From CAZSHG01 sp964606695 [NCBI: uncultured bacterium] (GTDB taxonomy: Bacteria; UBP14; UBA6098), in contig CAZSHG010000002.1 in NCBI GenBank assembly GCA_964606695.1, positions 62,001-126,000 of the forward strand: a DNA stretch of 64,000 bases, in the 5' to 3' direction. Under the pieces are notes generated by a model, which saw only the letters and a program-made list of their open reading frames with translations, searched no databases and was not told the origin of the DNA. The position numbers and the translations under genes are program-made. Below, piece by piece: positions 16,887 through 26,480 of the stretch. How positions within the stretch are numbered: position 1 is the first letter of the stretch; the number at the start of each line of letters is the position of its first letter.

Positions 16887-17639
16887 CTAATCCTCGATAA
16901 ACTCCCCGTTTACGAATTTTCGCGCGAGTTCTGTGGGCGAATTCGTGAAAAATTCGTCCGTTTTAGCGATGGAATCGATCTTCCCGCCTTGAAGCAGAGC
17001 GACTCTATCCGTGCCGCGCCTGGCGAGTTGGAGATCGTGCAGGACGAGTAGGGCGGTAAGTTCCATTTTGCGGGTTAGATCCTCCACCAATTGGACTATA
17101 GCATTGGCGGAATGTGGATCCAGAGCCGATGTCGGTTCGTCCATGAGTAAAACCGACGGTTCGGTGGCAAGGGTTCTCGCTATGCTGACTCTCTGAGCCT
17201 GCCCAGCTGAAAGCGTATCGGTTTTAGCTTCGAGCATTTTGTATTCGAGACCCACCCGCGAAATCAGGTTCCGGGCATCCTCGATTGAGAATCCTCTTTC
17301 GGAGGCAGAAGCGGCGTAAAGGAGGTTATCAGCGACCGTCCCATCGAACAGCGCAGGGGTTTGACTAACTAATCCAACGCGTCTTCGGTATTCTCGAGAG
17401 TCATAAGATGTAATCGGTTTCGATTCGAAAACAATGTCTCCCTCGGACGGTTCTTCCAGATCGGCGAGTAGTCTAAAAAGTGTCGTTTTGCCGGAACCCG
17501 AATTCCCCACGAGAGCCAGGCGTTCGCCGGTATATACCTTAAGATTCAGATTGCGGAGAATCCAAACATAATCCTCGTCTTTGGAGCGTCTTTTTCGCAC
17601 TCCGACATTCCGAATATCGAATGTTTCCGAATGGTGCAT
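16887..17639 (-). CDS. FetA-like ABC transporter ATP-binding protein
   Basis: ATPase of 250 residues partnering the FetB-like permease. It has Walker A GNSGSGKTT, Q-loop VGLVSQTPALF, signature LSAGQAQRVS (canonical LSGGQ with Ala for the first Gly), Walker B VLLMDEPTSALD and switch His in LLVLHDLQLA. There is a six-base gap after lepB, so lepB, fetA, fetB and flavodoxin form one leftward unit. The signature variation LSAGQ is frequent in this family and does not imply inactivity. Confidence 0.9.
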   Translation of the reverse strand: MHHSETFDIRNVGVRKRRSKDEDYVWILRNLNLKVYTGERLALVGNSGSGKTTLFRLLADLEEPSEGDIVFESKPITSYDSREYRRRVGLVSQTPALFDGTVADNLLYAASASERGFSIEDARNLISRVGLEYKMLEAKTDTLSAGQAQRVSIARTLATEPSVLLMDEPTSALDPHSANAIVQLVEDLTRKMELTALLVLHDLQLARRGTDRVALLQGGKIDSIAKTDEFFTNSPTELARKFVNGEFIED

Positions 17640-17645
17640 CGACCT

Positions 17646-18698
17646 TTAGAAAAGGAACCTGAAGAACCGGTCGAAACGAATATCCTGCGGACGGAATATG
17701 CTCATTACCAGAACGAGGATATTATCGAACATCGTGGGGCGTTCTCCGGGTTCGGGCGGTTTGTTTACCAGGGAATAATATAGCAGGACAGGTCGGCCTT
17801 TTACCTTATCGACGGAAACCGGTCCCCAATAGCGCGAGTCGAAACTCTCGCAACGGTTGTCGCCGACGCACATTATCATGCCTTCCGGCACGGTAACTTT
17901 CGGGGAATTGTCAGCGATGGAATAGCCGATTATCTGGTTAAAATCGGGAACGCTCTGTAATCCTGCGTTTATAATTGAGGAATGAAATGCCGTGTCGTAT
18001 TCCTCGGCGAACAGTTTCTTCATCGCCGACGTCAAAGCGTTATTGCCGACGTCCTGCCATGTTCTACCCATCATCGGTTCTTTCGAGACAAGGGTTATCA
18101 GCGAATCCCTGTCGATATATACGCCCTGTTTCTCGGCCTCGACGGCAGTGTAATACGCGAAATACTTCAATATTGTTCTTTGATTGCTTTGAAGATAATC
18201 GGCGATGTATTGTGCGAGACCGTTGAGCCCGGTTCCCCTGGCTTCCCAGTGCCTTTGCCATTCCCCAGGGGATATATCGAAGAGGAAGGGAACCGGATCG
18301 GTCTGGCATTTGTAATGGGCATGGCTATCGGGAACAGCGACGCCATCGACGTATAGAACCCTATCCTTAAATTCGACCGACTGGCCGCCCACCGCTACGC
18401 ATCGTTTGACGTAATCGGTCTTGCCGTCCACCGGATATTTGAAAACCACAACGTCGCCGGGCTGAGGATCGTAGAACCTGTAGGATATTTTTTCTGCCAG
18501 AAGATATTCCTGCGGAATTATCGTAGGAATCATGCTTCCGGTGGGGACAGCGTGGGCTTCGACCACCAGCCATCTCAGGATGAGGACGATGACGACGGCT
18601 TCGATTAGCGACCTAAGGCCTTTGGGAATCGAAGACAGAAGGTTCTTCTTTTTGATCTGGATGTTCCTGCTACTGCCTGAATCTTTGATAAATTCCAT
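17646..18698 (-). CDS. lepB: Signal peptidase I
   Basis: Cleaves signal peptides from exported preproteins at the outer face of the inner membrane. The transmembrane anchor spans about residues 31-45. Box B is PTGSMIPTI with catalytic Ser55. Box D is DYVKRCVAVGG with general base Lys97. Box E is GDNRCESFDSRYWGPV at about 279-294. At 350 residues it is longer than typical Gram-positive enzymes. The extra length is one block of about 150 residues between the VDGV segment and box E, rich in charged and aromatic residues, where Escherichia coli LepB has its own beta insertion. The hydrophobic C-terminal stretch (NILVLVMSIF) may be a second membrane contact. The window encodes many exported proteins that would be its substrates. 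Confidence 0.93.
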   Translation of the reverse strand: MEFIKDSGSSRNIQIKKKNLLSSIPKGLRSLIEAVVIVLILRWLVVEAHAVPTGSMIPTIIPQEYLLAEKISYRFYDPQPGDVVVFKYPVDGKTDYVKRCVAVGGQSVEFKDRVLYVDGVAVPDSHAHYKCQTDPVPFLFDISPGEWQRHWEARGTGLNGLAQYIADYLQSNQRTILKYFAYYTAVEAEKQGVYIDRDSLITLVSKEPMMGRTWQDVGNNALTSAMKKLFAEEYDTAFHSSIINAGLQSVPDFNQIIGYSIADNSPKVTVPEGMIMCVGDNRCESFDSRYWGPVSVDKVKGRPVLLYYSLVNKPPEPGERPTMFDNILVLVMSIFRPQDIRFDRFFRFLF

Positions 18699-18880
18699 AA
18701 TGACACCATAATATAGCGTTTTCCCGAAAGCGCAATACTAAATTTTGTGCCGGGAGTTGTCGAGTTGTATTAACTTCCGGATATAGCTTTGAATGATGAG
18801 CAGTGACCGTGCCATATCCAGCATCTCTCTTTCTAAACAATTTTTTGAAATATTTTCTTTATAACTTCTTAAAATTCCAT

Positions 18881-18909
18881 TTGCTTTGGGGAAAAATATG
18901 TATTATTTA
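18881..18909 (+). promoter_or_regulatory. Putative promoter of the hybrid kinase gene
   Basis: TTGCTT (18881-18886), 17 bases, TATTTA (18904-18909), about 40 bases before the ATG at 18949. Upstream, at 18750-18780, is an imperfect inverted repeat (CCGGGAGTT/AACTTCCGG) that could be an operator. Confidence 0.45.
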
Positions 18910-18948
18910 TATGAGATAAAATAATGAAAAGGAATAACCTTAATCGAG

Positions 18949-21609
18949 ATGACCCCGGCAACCCCTTTCGATAAGTTTAATGAGATTCCTCAACTTGTGG
19001 AAGTAATTCTCAACGCGCTTCTTGAGGATATCATTTTGATTTATGACAGAGAGGGCTACATAAATCACGTCTGGCTTGGGTCTAATATCGAGAAGCGATA
19101 TAAGACAAACGAAGACGAATTCCTCGGAAAGAACTTACGCGATTTATTCCCCGAAGATGTAGCCGAGAGCCGAATTCGAAAATTGGACGAGATTTTCGAA
19201 ACGGGCGAGCAATATCGAGAAGAATATAAAATAGAGCGATCGAATAAAACCTACTGGCACGACATCGTCCTTTCTCCGATAAAAGAAGAAGGGCAAGTTG
19301 CCGCGGTTATCGGATATATCAGGGATATAACGCATCTTAAAAAAACCGAAGAAGCCTTAAACAAGGTTGATAAGGGATATAAGAGCCTTATCGAAAATAT
19401 CCCTATCGGGGTTTTCAGAACGACGCCCGACGGCAAAATACTTTTTGCAAACAAGTGTTTTCTCGATATAACCGGATTTGAGAGCTATGAAGTGCTCAAT
19501 GCCGCCAATCTCGAGGCGGAGAACCATTATTTCGAAGGATTCACTCGAAAAGAATTCAGGGAAATAATGGAAAAGGAGGGTTCTATTAGCGGGCTGGAGT
19601 CGATATGGAAACGTTCTGACGGGACTACAATCCATATACGCGAAAACGCCAGTGTCGTTAAGGATGAAGATGGTAACGTCCTCTATTATGAAGGCACAAT
19701 CGAGGACATCGGCGACCGCAAGAAGATGGAGGAAAACCTTCGGGAAAGCGAGGAAAAATACCGCAATCTGGTTGAAAGATCCTATAATGGCGTCTGTTTG
19801 GTTCAAAACGGCAACCTGACCTATGTGAATCCAAGACTTGCGGAAATAATCGGATATGCCGTGGACGAAATTCTGGACACCGATTTCGTAAGATATATCG
19901 CTCCAGACGAGAGGGAATTCGTCTATGAGAATTATCGAAAGAGGATGAAGGGAGAATATGTAGCTCCAGTTTATGAGACTAAATTGCTCGACAAGTCGGG
20001 TAACCTCGTGGATGTCGAACTCAACGCGGGGATAATTCAGATACGCGGCGAACCGGCGGATTTCGTATTCGTCAAGGATATCACGGAACAAAAACGGGTC
20101 GAGAGAGAACTTATCGAATCCGAACGCAAATATCGGGTTTTATTTGAAAGTTCCTCCGAAGCGATCCTCCTGTTGACACCGGATTGTGGAGTTCTGGACG
20201 CCGACCAAAAGGCCTGCGACATATTCGGATATTCAAAAGGGGAATTGCTCAATAAGAAGCTCGAAGACTTGATGTCTTCGAATACCTACGATAATGTCGA
20301 ATCCCATTTTGATGAGTTTTTAAGGCGCGATTACTCCACCGAGGGATATGTTGTAACGGCGGATGATGGAAAACTCCCTGTAGAATTTACCTTGAAAAAG
20401 GTCAAACTCGGCGGTGAAGACCGGCTTCTTGCGATTTTCCACGATATTTCGCGCCGGTTTAATCTCCAGAAACAGCTTCGTCGGTCGCAACGTCTCGAGG
20501 CCGTCGGGCAACTTGCAGGCGGTATCGCACACGATTTCAACAACATCTTGACCGCATTATTTGGTTATACGGATATACTCAAATATGCTCTGGAGGGCAA
20601 TGACGACCTTCAGGGCTACGTCGATGAAATAGAGAAAGTAGCGTCCAAAGCCTCGGCGCTCACACAACAACTTCTAACGTTTAGCCGAAAACAAATCCTC
20701 GAACCGATCGTGATCGATCTCAATGTGGTTGTCGAGGAAATGACCGGTATGTTGAGTCGGCTTATCGGGGAAAAGATCGAATTCCGGCAGAATCTGGATG
20801 ACGACCTACCTTTGATTCTGGCCGACAGGGGCGGTGTCGAACAGATTATTATGAACCTCGTTGTAAATGCCCGCGACGCAATGGTCGAAGGCGGCCAATT
20901 GAGAATCGAAACGAGGAAAGAACACCTCGACGATCTCGCCGTAAGCACTCAACCCGGAGTCGAGGCGGGTGATTTCGTCGTTTTGAGTGTCTCCGATACA
21001 GGGCATGGGATACCCCGCGCCATCAGGGATAGAATCTTCGATCCCTTTTTCACGACCAAGTCCGAACTCGGGGGCACCGGACTTGGATTGCCTACTGTAT
21101 TCAGTATCGTGAAACAAAGCGGCGGCTTCCTCGACCTGGTTACCGAAGAAGGCAGGGGCACAAGGATCGAAATTTATTTTCCCGCTGTCGAAGGGGAAGT
21201 AGATATCGAAAGTAAAACCTGCGAAACGGGGATAAAACCCGGCAACGAGTCAATCCTTGTCGTCGAGGACGATCCCGCCGTTCGAAAAACGATTATGACT
21301 ATCCTGAAAGGAGCCGGATACCAGGCTCAGGAAGCGTCCAACGGAGCCGAGGCAATTAAAATAGTCGCGCTTTCGACCGAAGTTTTCGATCTGGTAATCA
21401 CCGATATCGTCATGCCTCATATCGACGGCAGGGAGTTAGCGGATAAACTTCAGGAGGTTATCCCCGAGCTACGGATATTATATATTTCCGGCTACGAAAA
21501 CTCTTCGAACTTCCCGACGATGAATCTCAACAAGCGAATGGGTTTCCTGAAAAAACCTTTTACCGCCGCGCTTTTGACCCGCAAGGTGCGGGAACTTCTC
21601 GACGCATAA
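18949..21609 (+). CDS. Soluble hybrid histidine kinase with four PAS domains and a C-terminal receiver
   Basis: Cytoplasmic two-component sensor of 886 residues with no transmembrane segment. PAS-like domains lie at about 15-135, 140-260, 265-385 and 390-505, each preceded by a helix ending in ExEKYR/SERKYR-type linkers. The dimerisation/phosphoacceptor segment is AGGIAHDFNNILTALFGY with His528. The ATPase has the N box around Asn640 (NLVVNARDAM), G1 DTGHGIP and G2 GTGLGLP. The receiver has acidic pair E773/D774, phosphoacceptor Asp819 (VITDIVMP) and Lys in LKKPF. There is no output domain, so a phosphorelay or a self-regulating receiver is likely. No response regulator or HPt gene is adjacent. 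Ligand and target are unknown. The gene stands alone, convergent with rodA. Confidence 0.93.
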   Translation: MTPATPFDKFNEIPQLVEVILNALLEDIILIYDREGYINHVWLGSNIEKRYKTNEDEFLGKNLRDLFPEDVAESRIRKLDEIFETGEQYREEYKIERSNKTYWHDIVLSPIKEEGQVAAVIGYIRDITHLKKTEEALNKVDKGYKSLIENIPIGVFRTTPDGKILFANKCFLDITGFESYEVLNAANLEAENHYFEGFTRKEFREIMEKEGSISGLESIWKRSDGTTIHIRENASVVKDEDGNVLYYEGTIEDIGDRKKMEENLRESEEKYRNLVERSYNGVCLVQNGNLTYVNPRLAEIIGYAVDEILDTDFVRYIAPDEREFVYENYRKRMKGEYVAPVYETKLLDKSGNLVDVELNAGIIQIRGEPADFVFVKDITEQKRVERELIESERKYRVLFESSSEAILLLTPDCGVLDADQKACDIFGYSKGELLNKKLEDLMSSNTYDNVESHFDEFLRRDYSTEGYVVTADDGKLPVEFTLKKVKLGGEDRLLAIFHDISRRFNLQKQLRRSQRLEAVGQLAGGIAHDFNNILTALFGYTDILKYALEGNDDLQGYVDEIEKVASKASALTQQLLTFSRKQILEPIVIDLNVVVEEMTGMLSRLIGEKIEFRQNLDDDLPLILADRGGVEQIIMNLVVNARDAMVEGGQLRIETRKEHLDDLAVSTQPGVEAGDFVVLSVSDTGHGIPRAIRDRIFDPFFTTKSELGGTGLGLPTVFSIVKQSGGFLDLVTEEGRGTRIEIYFPAVEGEVDIESKTCETGIKPGNESILVVEDDPAVRKTIMTILKGAGYQAQEASNGAEAIKIVALSTEVFDLVITDIVMPHIDGRELADKLQEVIPELRILYISGYENSSNFPTMNLNKRMGFLKKPFTAALLTRKVRELLDA

Positions 21610-21628
21610 CGCACAAATATCTTAACTT

Positions 21629-22816
21629 TTACGGTCCTTCCACGCCGTGTGCGTGTATGTTTTGCAGGACTCCGATAATCAACATCGAAGTTATCAGACT
21701 CGTGCCTCCCAGTGACAGGAAGGGAAGAGGAATGCCGGTAACCGGCATTATCCCGCTAACCATGCCTATATTAACGACCGTCCCGAAAAAGAGTATCGAT
21801 CCCAATCCGATGGCTATCATGCGTGTGTATAGATTTCGGGCTTCGTCGGCGATTTTCAGTATCCTGTAAAATAGGATTGCGTAGAGCAGAAGGACTATCG
21901 CGCATCCGACCAGGCCAAATTGTTCACCGAGAACGGCAAAGATGAAATCCGTATGTCTTGCCGGTAAAAACGCGAGGTTAACCTGAGTGCCTTCGAGAAA
22001 ACCCTTGCCCCAAAATTGTCCGCTTCCCAAGGCTATCTTGCTCTGGATTATCTGGTATCCCGCGCCGAATGGGTCTCTGCCGGGATCGAGGAATACGAGT
22101 ATTCGTTCCTTCTGGTATTCGTGTATCCCCCGCCATATTGCAGGCGTAAGGACTCCAATAGCGAGGTTAATCAGGATTGTAGGTAGAAGAATCACAAGTC
22201 GGGTTCTGCTGAACCAGAGAATCAAAATCAGTGCTACGAAATATATCGCCCAGGGTATCCAATGGACTGCGGAAATGAAAGATAGAAAAGGACTCGCCAA
22301 AATACACAGGGTTATCTCGCGCAAACCGGCGGTGTATATCATCGTAATCAGGATTGCGGCAAACACCATAGCCGTGCCTAAATCCGGCTGTCCGAGGACA
22401 ATCGCGAAGGGAAACGCTGTCAGTATTATAGCTCCGATTATTGTCATGGGCCGTTCTATCTCTCGCTTTCTGTCGTATAAAAACCGCCCCATCACGAAAG
22501 CCATGAGGGCTTTGGCGAATTCCGACGGCTGGAAACCGATCGGCCCCAACGAGAACCAGCGTTTGACTTCTCCCGATTGTAGAAGGACGGCTATCAGCAT
22601 AACGAGGAGTATTCCGTAATATATCCAGCCGAGTGAATAGTGGACTCTCATTGGAATTCTCCATGCCAGGATCATAAGGACAATACCTACAATAAAATAT
22701 ATCGCTTGTCTTGCCCAGAATTTATTATCCGGCGAAACTGAATAGATTAGCGCTATCCCGATTCCTGCGAGAATCAGGGCGACTATCAGTAATGTCCAAT
22801 CTATTGTGCTTCTCAA
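21629..22816 (-). CDS. rodA: Rod shape-determining protein RodA (SEDS glycosyltransferase)
   Basis: SEDS-family peptidoglycan polymerase working with PBP2 in the elongasome. It is a multipass membrane protein with about ten helices. Signature regions include GFQPSEFAKAL, VLGQPDLGTAMVF (containing the catalytic-type Asp), GKGFLEGTQVNLAFLPARHTDFIFAVLGEQFG and GMVSGIMPVTGIPLPFLSLGGTSL. I prefer the TTG at 22816, overlapping the mrdA TGA as TTGA, because GAGG sits five bases upstream. An ATG at 22852 and a longer frame to 22951 lie inside mrdA and add a non-conserved leader. The chosen start gives 395 residues. It is last in mreC-mreD-mrdA-rodA and convergent with the kinase gene after a 19-base gap lacking a visible terminator. 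Confidence 0.92.
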   Translation of the reverse strand: MRSTIDWTLLIVALILAGIGIALIYSVSPDNKFWARQAIYFIVGIVLMILAWRIPMRVHYSLGWIYYGILLVMLIAVLLQSGEVKRWFSLGPIGFQPSEFAKALMAFVMGRFLYDRKREIERPMTIIGAIILTAFPFAIVLGQPDLGTAMVFAAILITMIYTAGLREITLCILASPFLSFISAVHWIPWAIYFVALILILWFSRTRLVILLPTILINLAIGVLTPAIWRGIHEYQKERILVFLDPGRDPFGAGYQIIQSKIALGSGQFWGKGFLEGTQVNLAFLPARHTDFIFAVLGEQFGLVGCAIVLLLYAILFYRILKIADEARNLYTRMIAIGLGSILFFGTVVNIGMVSGIMPVTGIPLPFLSLGGTSLITSMLIIGVLQNIHAHGVEGP

Positions 22817-24597
22817 ATCGTCCTCGGTTCGTATATATTGAAGAAATACCATACGAAATCTCTGGGCAGATGAGCCCAGGCCCCGCCGGAACCACCCTGT
22901 TCGATCAGGAGTAAGACAGCCACACGCGGGTTTTCCGCGGGAGCGTAACACACGAACCAGGCGTGGTCTTCGCCGTGGGGATTTTGAGCGGTTCCGGTTT
23001 TGCCGGCTATTGTAATGTCCTGCAATTTCGCCCAGGCTCCAGTGCCCAGAGGGCCGTTTACCGTTTCAACCATCCCTTCGTGCGCGATCCTGAGGGCTTC
23101 ATGGGAGGCCGGGAGCTTACCGGTTTGTCGCGGTTCTATTATCAATGGTCGATCCATCGGCGGACGGATTTCCCTGACGACTCTCGGCGCGTAAATAGTC
23201 CCACCGTTAGCTATAGCGCAGAAATACTGTATAATCTGGATAGGCGTTGTCAGCACCTCCCCCTGACCGATACACAGGTTCAGCAAAACACCGTTTCCCC
23301 ATCCTGACCTGCCGCCAAAACGCTCGTTGAAATATTCCCTGTCCGGTATGAATCCGGTAGCTTCCGGTGGAATATCGATTTGCGTTTTCTTCCCGAAACC
23401 GCTCTCTTTCGCGATTTCGCTCCACTTATCCAATCCAAGATACAGGACTAACTGGTAGAAATATACATCGCAACTCTGGGCTATCGCCTGGATTAAATCG
23501 ATATCGCCGTGTCCTTTGCGTTTCCAGCAATTAAACCAGCGGTCGCCATACCAGATACTACCGTGACAGGGTTCGAGGCGCGTATTTGCGTTGGCAATTC
23601 CTTCGTCCACAGCGCCAATAACGGTTACAAACTTGAACGTCGATGCGGGAGGATATGTTCCCTGAGTGCAACGGTTCAGCAGAGGGTGTGTTTGCATATC
23701 GTTGAGTAATTCCCAGAGGCTGTCCGAAATAGGTTTTGTGAATATGCCAAGATCGAAACTCGGTCTGGAAACAATCGAGTATATCTCGCCGTTTCGAGGG
23801 TCCATAGCAATGAATACCCCCGCGTCAACCCACGTCATAAGGGTTTCCGCGTAGGCTTGCAAATCGAGGTCAATGGTCGTTACGATATCTGCGCCGGGCG
23901 TAGATGGGATATTCGGGCGGTTTTCGACTGGGCCGACTACCTCGCCCGTAACTCTAACTTCCAGGTATTCCGCGCCGTCCCTGCCCCTAAGATACCAATC
24001 ATAGGCTTTCTCGATCCCGAGTTTGCCTATAAGGTCTCCGGCTTTATATCCCTGGGTATATAACGCGCGCAATTCCGGGACGTTTATCTCACCAATGTAA
24101 CCGATAGCGTGAGCGGCATGACTACGCCAGGGATACGTCCTTACCGGATCGACCTGATAAATTACGCCGGGATAATCCAATATGTGTTCCTGCAGTATGC
24201 TGACGGTTTCGAAGTCAACCTGGCGTTTGACGGGAACCGGCGAATATCTTGTAAGGCCGCCTTTTTCCAGAGCTTTATCGATATCCTCCTCTTTGACGCC
24301 GAGCAGGTTATCGAGCCGCGTCATAATTTCCGGGGTTTTTCTAAATTCGAACGGTATGAGACTTACGGTGTAGGTCGGTCGATTTCCAACGAGCGTTTTT
24401 CCTCTTCGGTCGAGGATCTTCCCGCGCGGAGCCTTTTTTGGGACGATGCGAATGCGGTTGCTTTCGCTCAGCCGATAGTAATACTCGCCTTTGAACGCCT
24501 GCAGATGTATCAAATTAGCGAAAAGAAGCGTGAAAATACAGCAGAAGAGGTAGAAAATATAGCGGTTCGACCTTATGCTAAATCTCTTCGATTTCAT
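22813..24597 (-). CDS. mrdA: Penicillin-binding protein 2 (peptidoglycan D,D-transpeptidase MrdA)
   Basis: Crosslinks peptidoglycan during cell elongation. It has 594 residues, within family range. The N-terminal membrane anchor is at about 11-32, and the pedestal/dimerisation region includes RGKILDRRGK. The transpeptidase triad is Ser319 and Lys322 in STFK, the second motif as SCD in AQSCDVYFYQL (class B enzymes have SxN or SxD here), and KTGTAQNP near residue 543. The start ATG at 24597 is 15 bases downstream of the mreD stop. It is followed by rodA with translational overlap, the usual PBP2-RodA pairing. Confidence 0.95.
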   Translation of the reverse strand: MKSKRFSIRSNRYIFYLFCCIFTLLFANLIHLQAFKGEYYYRLSESNRIRIVPKKAPRGKILDRRGKTLVGNRPTYTVSLIPFEFRKTPEIMTRLDNLLGVKEEDIDKALEKGGLTRYSPVPVKRQVDFETVSILQEHILDYPGVIYQVDPVRTYPWRSHAAHAIGYIGEINVPELRALYTQGYKAGDLIGKLGIEKAYDWYLRGRDGAEYLEVRVTGEVVGPVENRPNIPSTPGADIVTTIDLDLQAYAETLMTWVDAGVFIAMDPRNGEIYSIVSRPSFDLGIFTKPISDSLWELLNDMQTHPLLNRCTQGTYPPASTFKFVTVIGAVDEGIANANTRLEPCHGSIWYGDRWFNCWKRKGHGDIDLIQAIAQSCDVYFYQLVLYLGLDKWSEIAKESGFGKKTQIDIPPEATGFIPDREYFNERFGGRSGWGNGVLLNLCIGQGEVLTTPIQIIQYFCAIANGGTIYAPRVVREIRPPMDRPLIIEPRQTGKLPASHEALRIAHEGMVETVNGPLGTGAWAKLQDITIAGKTGTAQNPHGEDHAWFVCYAPAENPRVAVLLLIEQGGSGGAWAHLPRDFVWYFFNIYEPRTI

Positions 24598-24612
24598 TAT
24601 TTGCGTGTTGTT

Positions 24613-25116
24613 TTATCGGGCATTATATTCTTCGGCGGTGCGAGGTTTGAACAGACCAATTCTGATGGCTACCATCAGGACGATCCATCCGAGAATAGCA
24701 GTCAGTAGTGCCGACGGTAAATCGTATCTGAGGAAATTCCAGCCGAAATTGCCCACAAACGGGCTGAACAAACGTAGGATAAGCCTATCGACTAAAGCGA
24801 GTAGAAATACCGTAGCGGCAAGTAAAGTCGGTTGCTCGAGATTCATTGAATCGAGGATTATACCCAAAATGAAAATAGCTGAAGATTTTGCGACGATTTG
24901 CCCGCCCATTGATGGCAGGTCGAAGCTGTCCAGAGCGAGACCGGCGATAGCCGCCCATATAATCGCCTCTCCCCTTCCAACTCTTGACGAAAGAATCACC
25001 AGAAAAAGCAGGACGAGATCTATATCCCATGCGAATCCCGGTATGGGGGCCGCCAAGGAAATCTGGCATCCAATAATCAAATAGAGTAAAACGAGACAGA
25101 ATATGCGCTTAGTCAT
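24613..25116 (-). CDS. mreD: Rod shape-determining protein MreD
   Basis: Small inner-membrane protein of the elongasome, 167 residues with five to six hydrophobic segments. Sequence conservation in MreD is weak. The assignment rests on size, topology, the moderately conserved GRGEAIIWAAIAGLALDSFDLPSMGG segment and its place between mreC and mrdA. The start at 25116 overlaps the mreC 3' end by eight bases. Confidence 0.88.
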   Translation of the reverse strand: MTKRIFCLVLLYLIIGCQISLAAPIPGFAWDIDLVLLFLVILSSRVGRGEAIIWAAIAGLALDSFDLPSMGGQIVAKSSAIFILGIILDSMNLEQPTLLAATVFLLALVDRLILRLFSPFVGNFGWNFLRYDLPSALLTAILGWIVLMVAIRIGLFKPRTAEEYNAR

Positions 25117-25942
25117 TTTCTACCTCCGCACTGTCGTTCTCTTCCACTTTGCCAGCGATTCCGGAAAAGACTATAAACACTTCTTCCGGCGTCGATATTC
25201 TCGCCGACGGATCGATTTCAACTTCGGAAAACAAACCGCTTTGTGGTTTTATCACCCTGGTTACGGTTCCGACTTTAAGGCCTTTTGGGAACGCGCCCCC
25301 CAAACCGGACGAGATAATCGGATCGCCCTGTCTGATATCGACATTGACGGGAACGTTTTCCATCTTGAGTTTTCCTCCGCCCGCGGAAGAGACTATTCCC
25401 TGAACCCTACTGCGAGCGTCCATAGAGCTAATTTTTAGATTGGGATCTGTTATTAACTGAACGACAGTCGATCTATCGCTGACGCTCAGGACTTTCCCTA
25501 CGATTCCGTCCTGATCGATCACCGGAAGGCCGACGATAATACCTTTATCCGAGCCGGCGGACACGGTAATCGAAGACGGCATGCGTGGCGTGCCCCTCCC
25601 GATTACTTCCGCCAGAATAGTATAGTATTCGAGTTGTTCTGAGAATTGGAGTGCGTTTCGGAGTCTGCGATTCTCCCGTTCGGCCTCCTTGAGCGTTTCT
25701 ATTTTAAGTCGCGCATTGATTAATTCCTCTTTTAATCTGAGATTCTCCCTGCGATGGTTCTTCAGAAGATGCCATGAAGCGCTAAGCGCGGAAAAGGGAC
25801 GGTAAACCGTATTCATGAAAAAAGACCCGATTCCAGACCTAAAATCGAGAGGGGATTGCGAAAGTAGTATGCCGATAATCAGTGTCGTTATAAAGGCGAC
25901 ACTTCGCGAATGCCGTTTTATGAAATCGAAAACAGCTATCAT
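25109..25942 (-). CDS. mreC: Rod shape-determining protein MreC
   Basis: Periplasmic scaffold protein of the elongasome, 277 residues. A single N-terminal transmembrane helix (about 14-28) is followed by a coiled coil (about 55-95, ENLRLKEELINARLKIETLKEA). The paired beta-barrel MreC domain contains VIGRGTPRMPSSITVSAGSDKGI and QGDPIISSGLGGAFPKGLKVG, close to the family consensus. The acidic C-terminal tail (KVEENDSAEVEND) is unstructured. mreB is not adjacent, unlike the classical mreBCD order, so the actin homologue must be encoded elsewhere. The gene follows the terminator at 25968-25999 and probably has its own promoter, not identified with confidence. Confidence 0.93.
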   Translation of the reverse strand: MIAVFDFIKRHSRSVAFITTLIIGILLSQSPLDFRSGIGSFFMNTVYRPFSALSASWHLLKNHRRENLRLKEELINARLKIETLKEAERENRRLRNALQFSEQLEYYTILAEVIGRGTPRMPSSITVSAGSDKGIIVGLPVIDQDGIVGKVLSVSDRSTVVQLITDPNLKISSMDARSRVQGIVSSAGGGKLKMENVPVNVDIRQGDPIISSGLGGAFPKGLKVGTVTRVIKPQSGLFSEVEIDPSARISTPEEVFIVFSGIAGKVEENDSAEVEND

Positions 25943-25967
25943 GTCTATCGAGATCTTCTAAAGTAAA

Positions 25968-25999
25968 CCCCGCAAAGGGATTAAACCTTTATTGCGGGG
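25968..25999 (-). terminator. Terminator ending the 18-gene leftward transcription unit
   Basis: CCCCGCAA (25968-25975) pairs with TTGCGGGG (25992-25999), with additional AGG/CCT pairing inside. On the minus strand it lies 19 bases after the ptsN-like stop at 26019 and is followed by TTTACTTT. Confidence 0.75.
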
Positions 26000-26018
26000 C
26001 GGATGAATTCTAAACAAA

Positions 26019-26468
26019 TCATCCCTGATCCATAAAATCGAGGACCTCTTGAGGGAATGTGGCATCCATAAGGACCTGGCGGTTCTCTTCGTCCTTTAAG
26101 AGCAACGATAATTTGGCAAGGGCTGTCAGATGTGTATTTACAGCTGTTTCCGGAACTACTATAGCGAAGAAGAGATAAACCGGTCTTTTATCGAGGGATC
26201 TGAAATCTATGCCCTCTTCGCTTCTTCCGAAAGCGATCACCATACCCTTAGCGCCTTTCGATCTCGCGTGCGGCAGAGCCACTCCGAAACCTATTCCCGT
26301 GGAAGCAAGCTCCTCCCGTTCCTTCAGAGCTTTCAATACCTGTTCGGCATCTTGTATCCTATCTGAATTGGCGAGAAGTTCGGAAAGTTCGTTCAACACT
26401 TCTTCCTGTGAAGTAGATTTAAGGTCCAATTCGATGATATTCGTGCCGCAAAAAATTGATAGGTCCAT
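26019..26468 (-). CDS. PTS IIA-like protein (fructose/nitrogen-type, PtsN family)
   Basis: Phosphocarrier domain of the mannitol/fructose IIA family, 149 residues, as a stand-alone domain. The phosphorylatable histidine is His67 in GFGVALPHARS, with the preceding TGIGFGVALPH block typical of PtsN. No IIB or IIC genes are near, so a regulatory role is more likely than sugar transport. It is the last gene of a long leftward cluster, 12 bases after the Trm112-like gene, and is followed by a terminator. EI and HPr genes are not in the window. Confidence 0.87.
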   Translation of the reverse strand: MDLSIFCGTNIIELDLKSTSQEEVLNELSELLANSDRIQDAEQVLKALKEREELASTGIGFGVALPHARSKGAKGMVIAFGRSEEGIDFRSLDKRPVYLFFAIVVPETAVNTHLTALAKLSLLLKDEENRQVLMDATFPQEVLDFMDQG

Positions 26469-26480
26469 CTTCCGCCTTTT

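Noticed and set aside
22817-22951. Longer N-terminus for RodA
   Set aside because: The additional 45 codons lie entirely inside mrdA, lack membrane character and precede a better TTG start with a correctly spaced GAGG.
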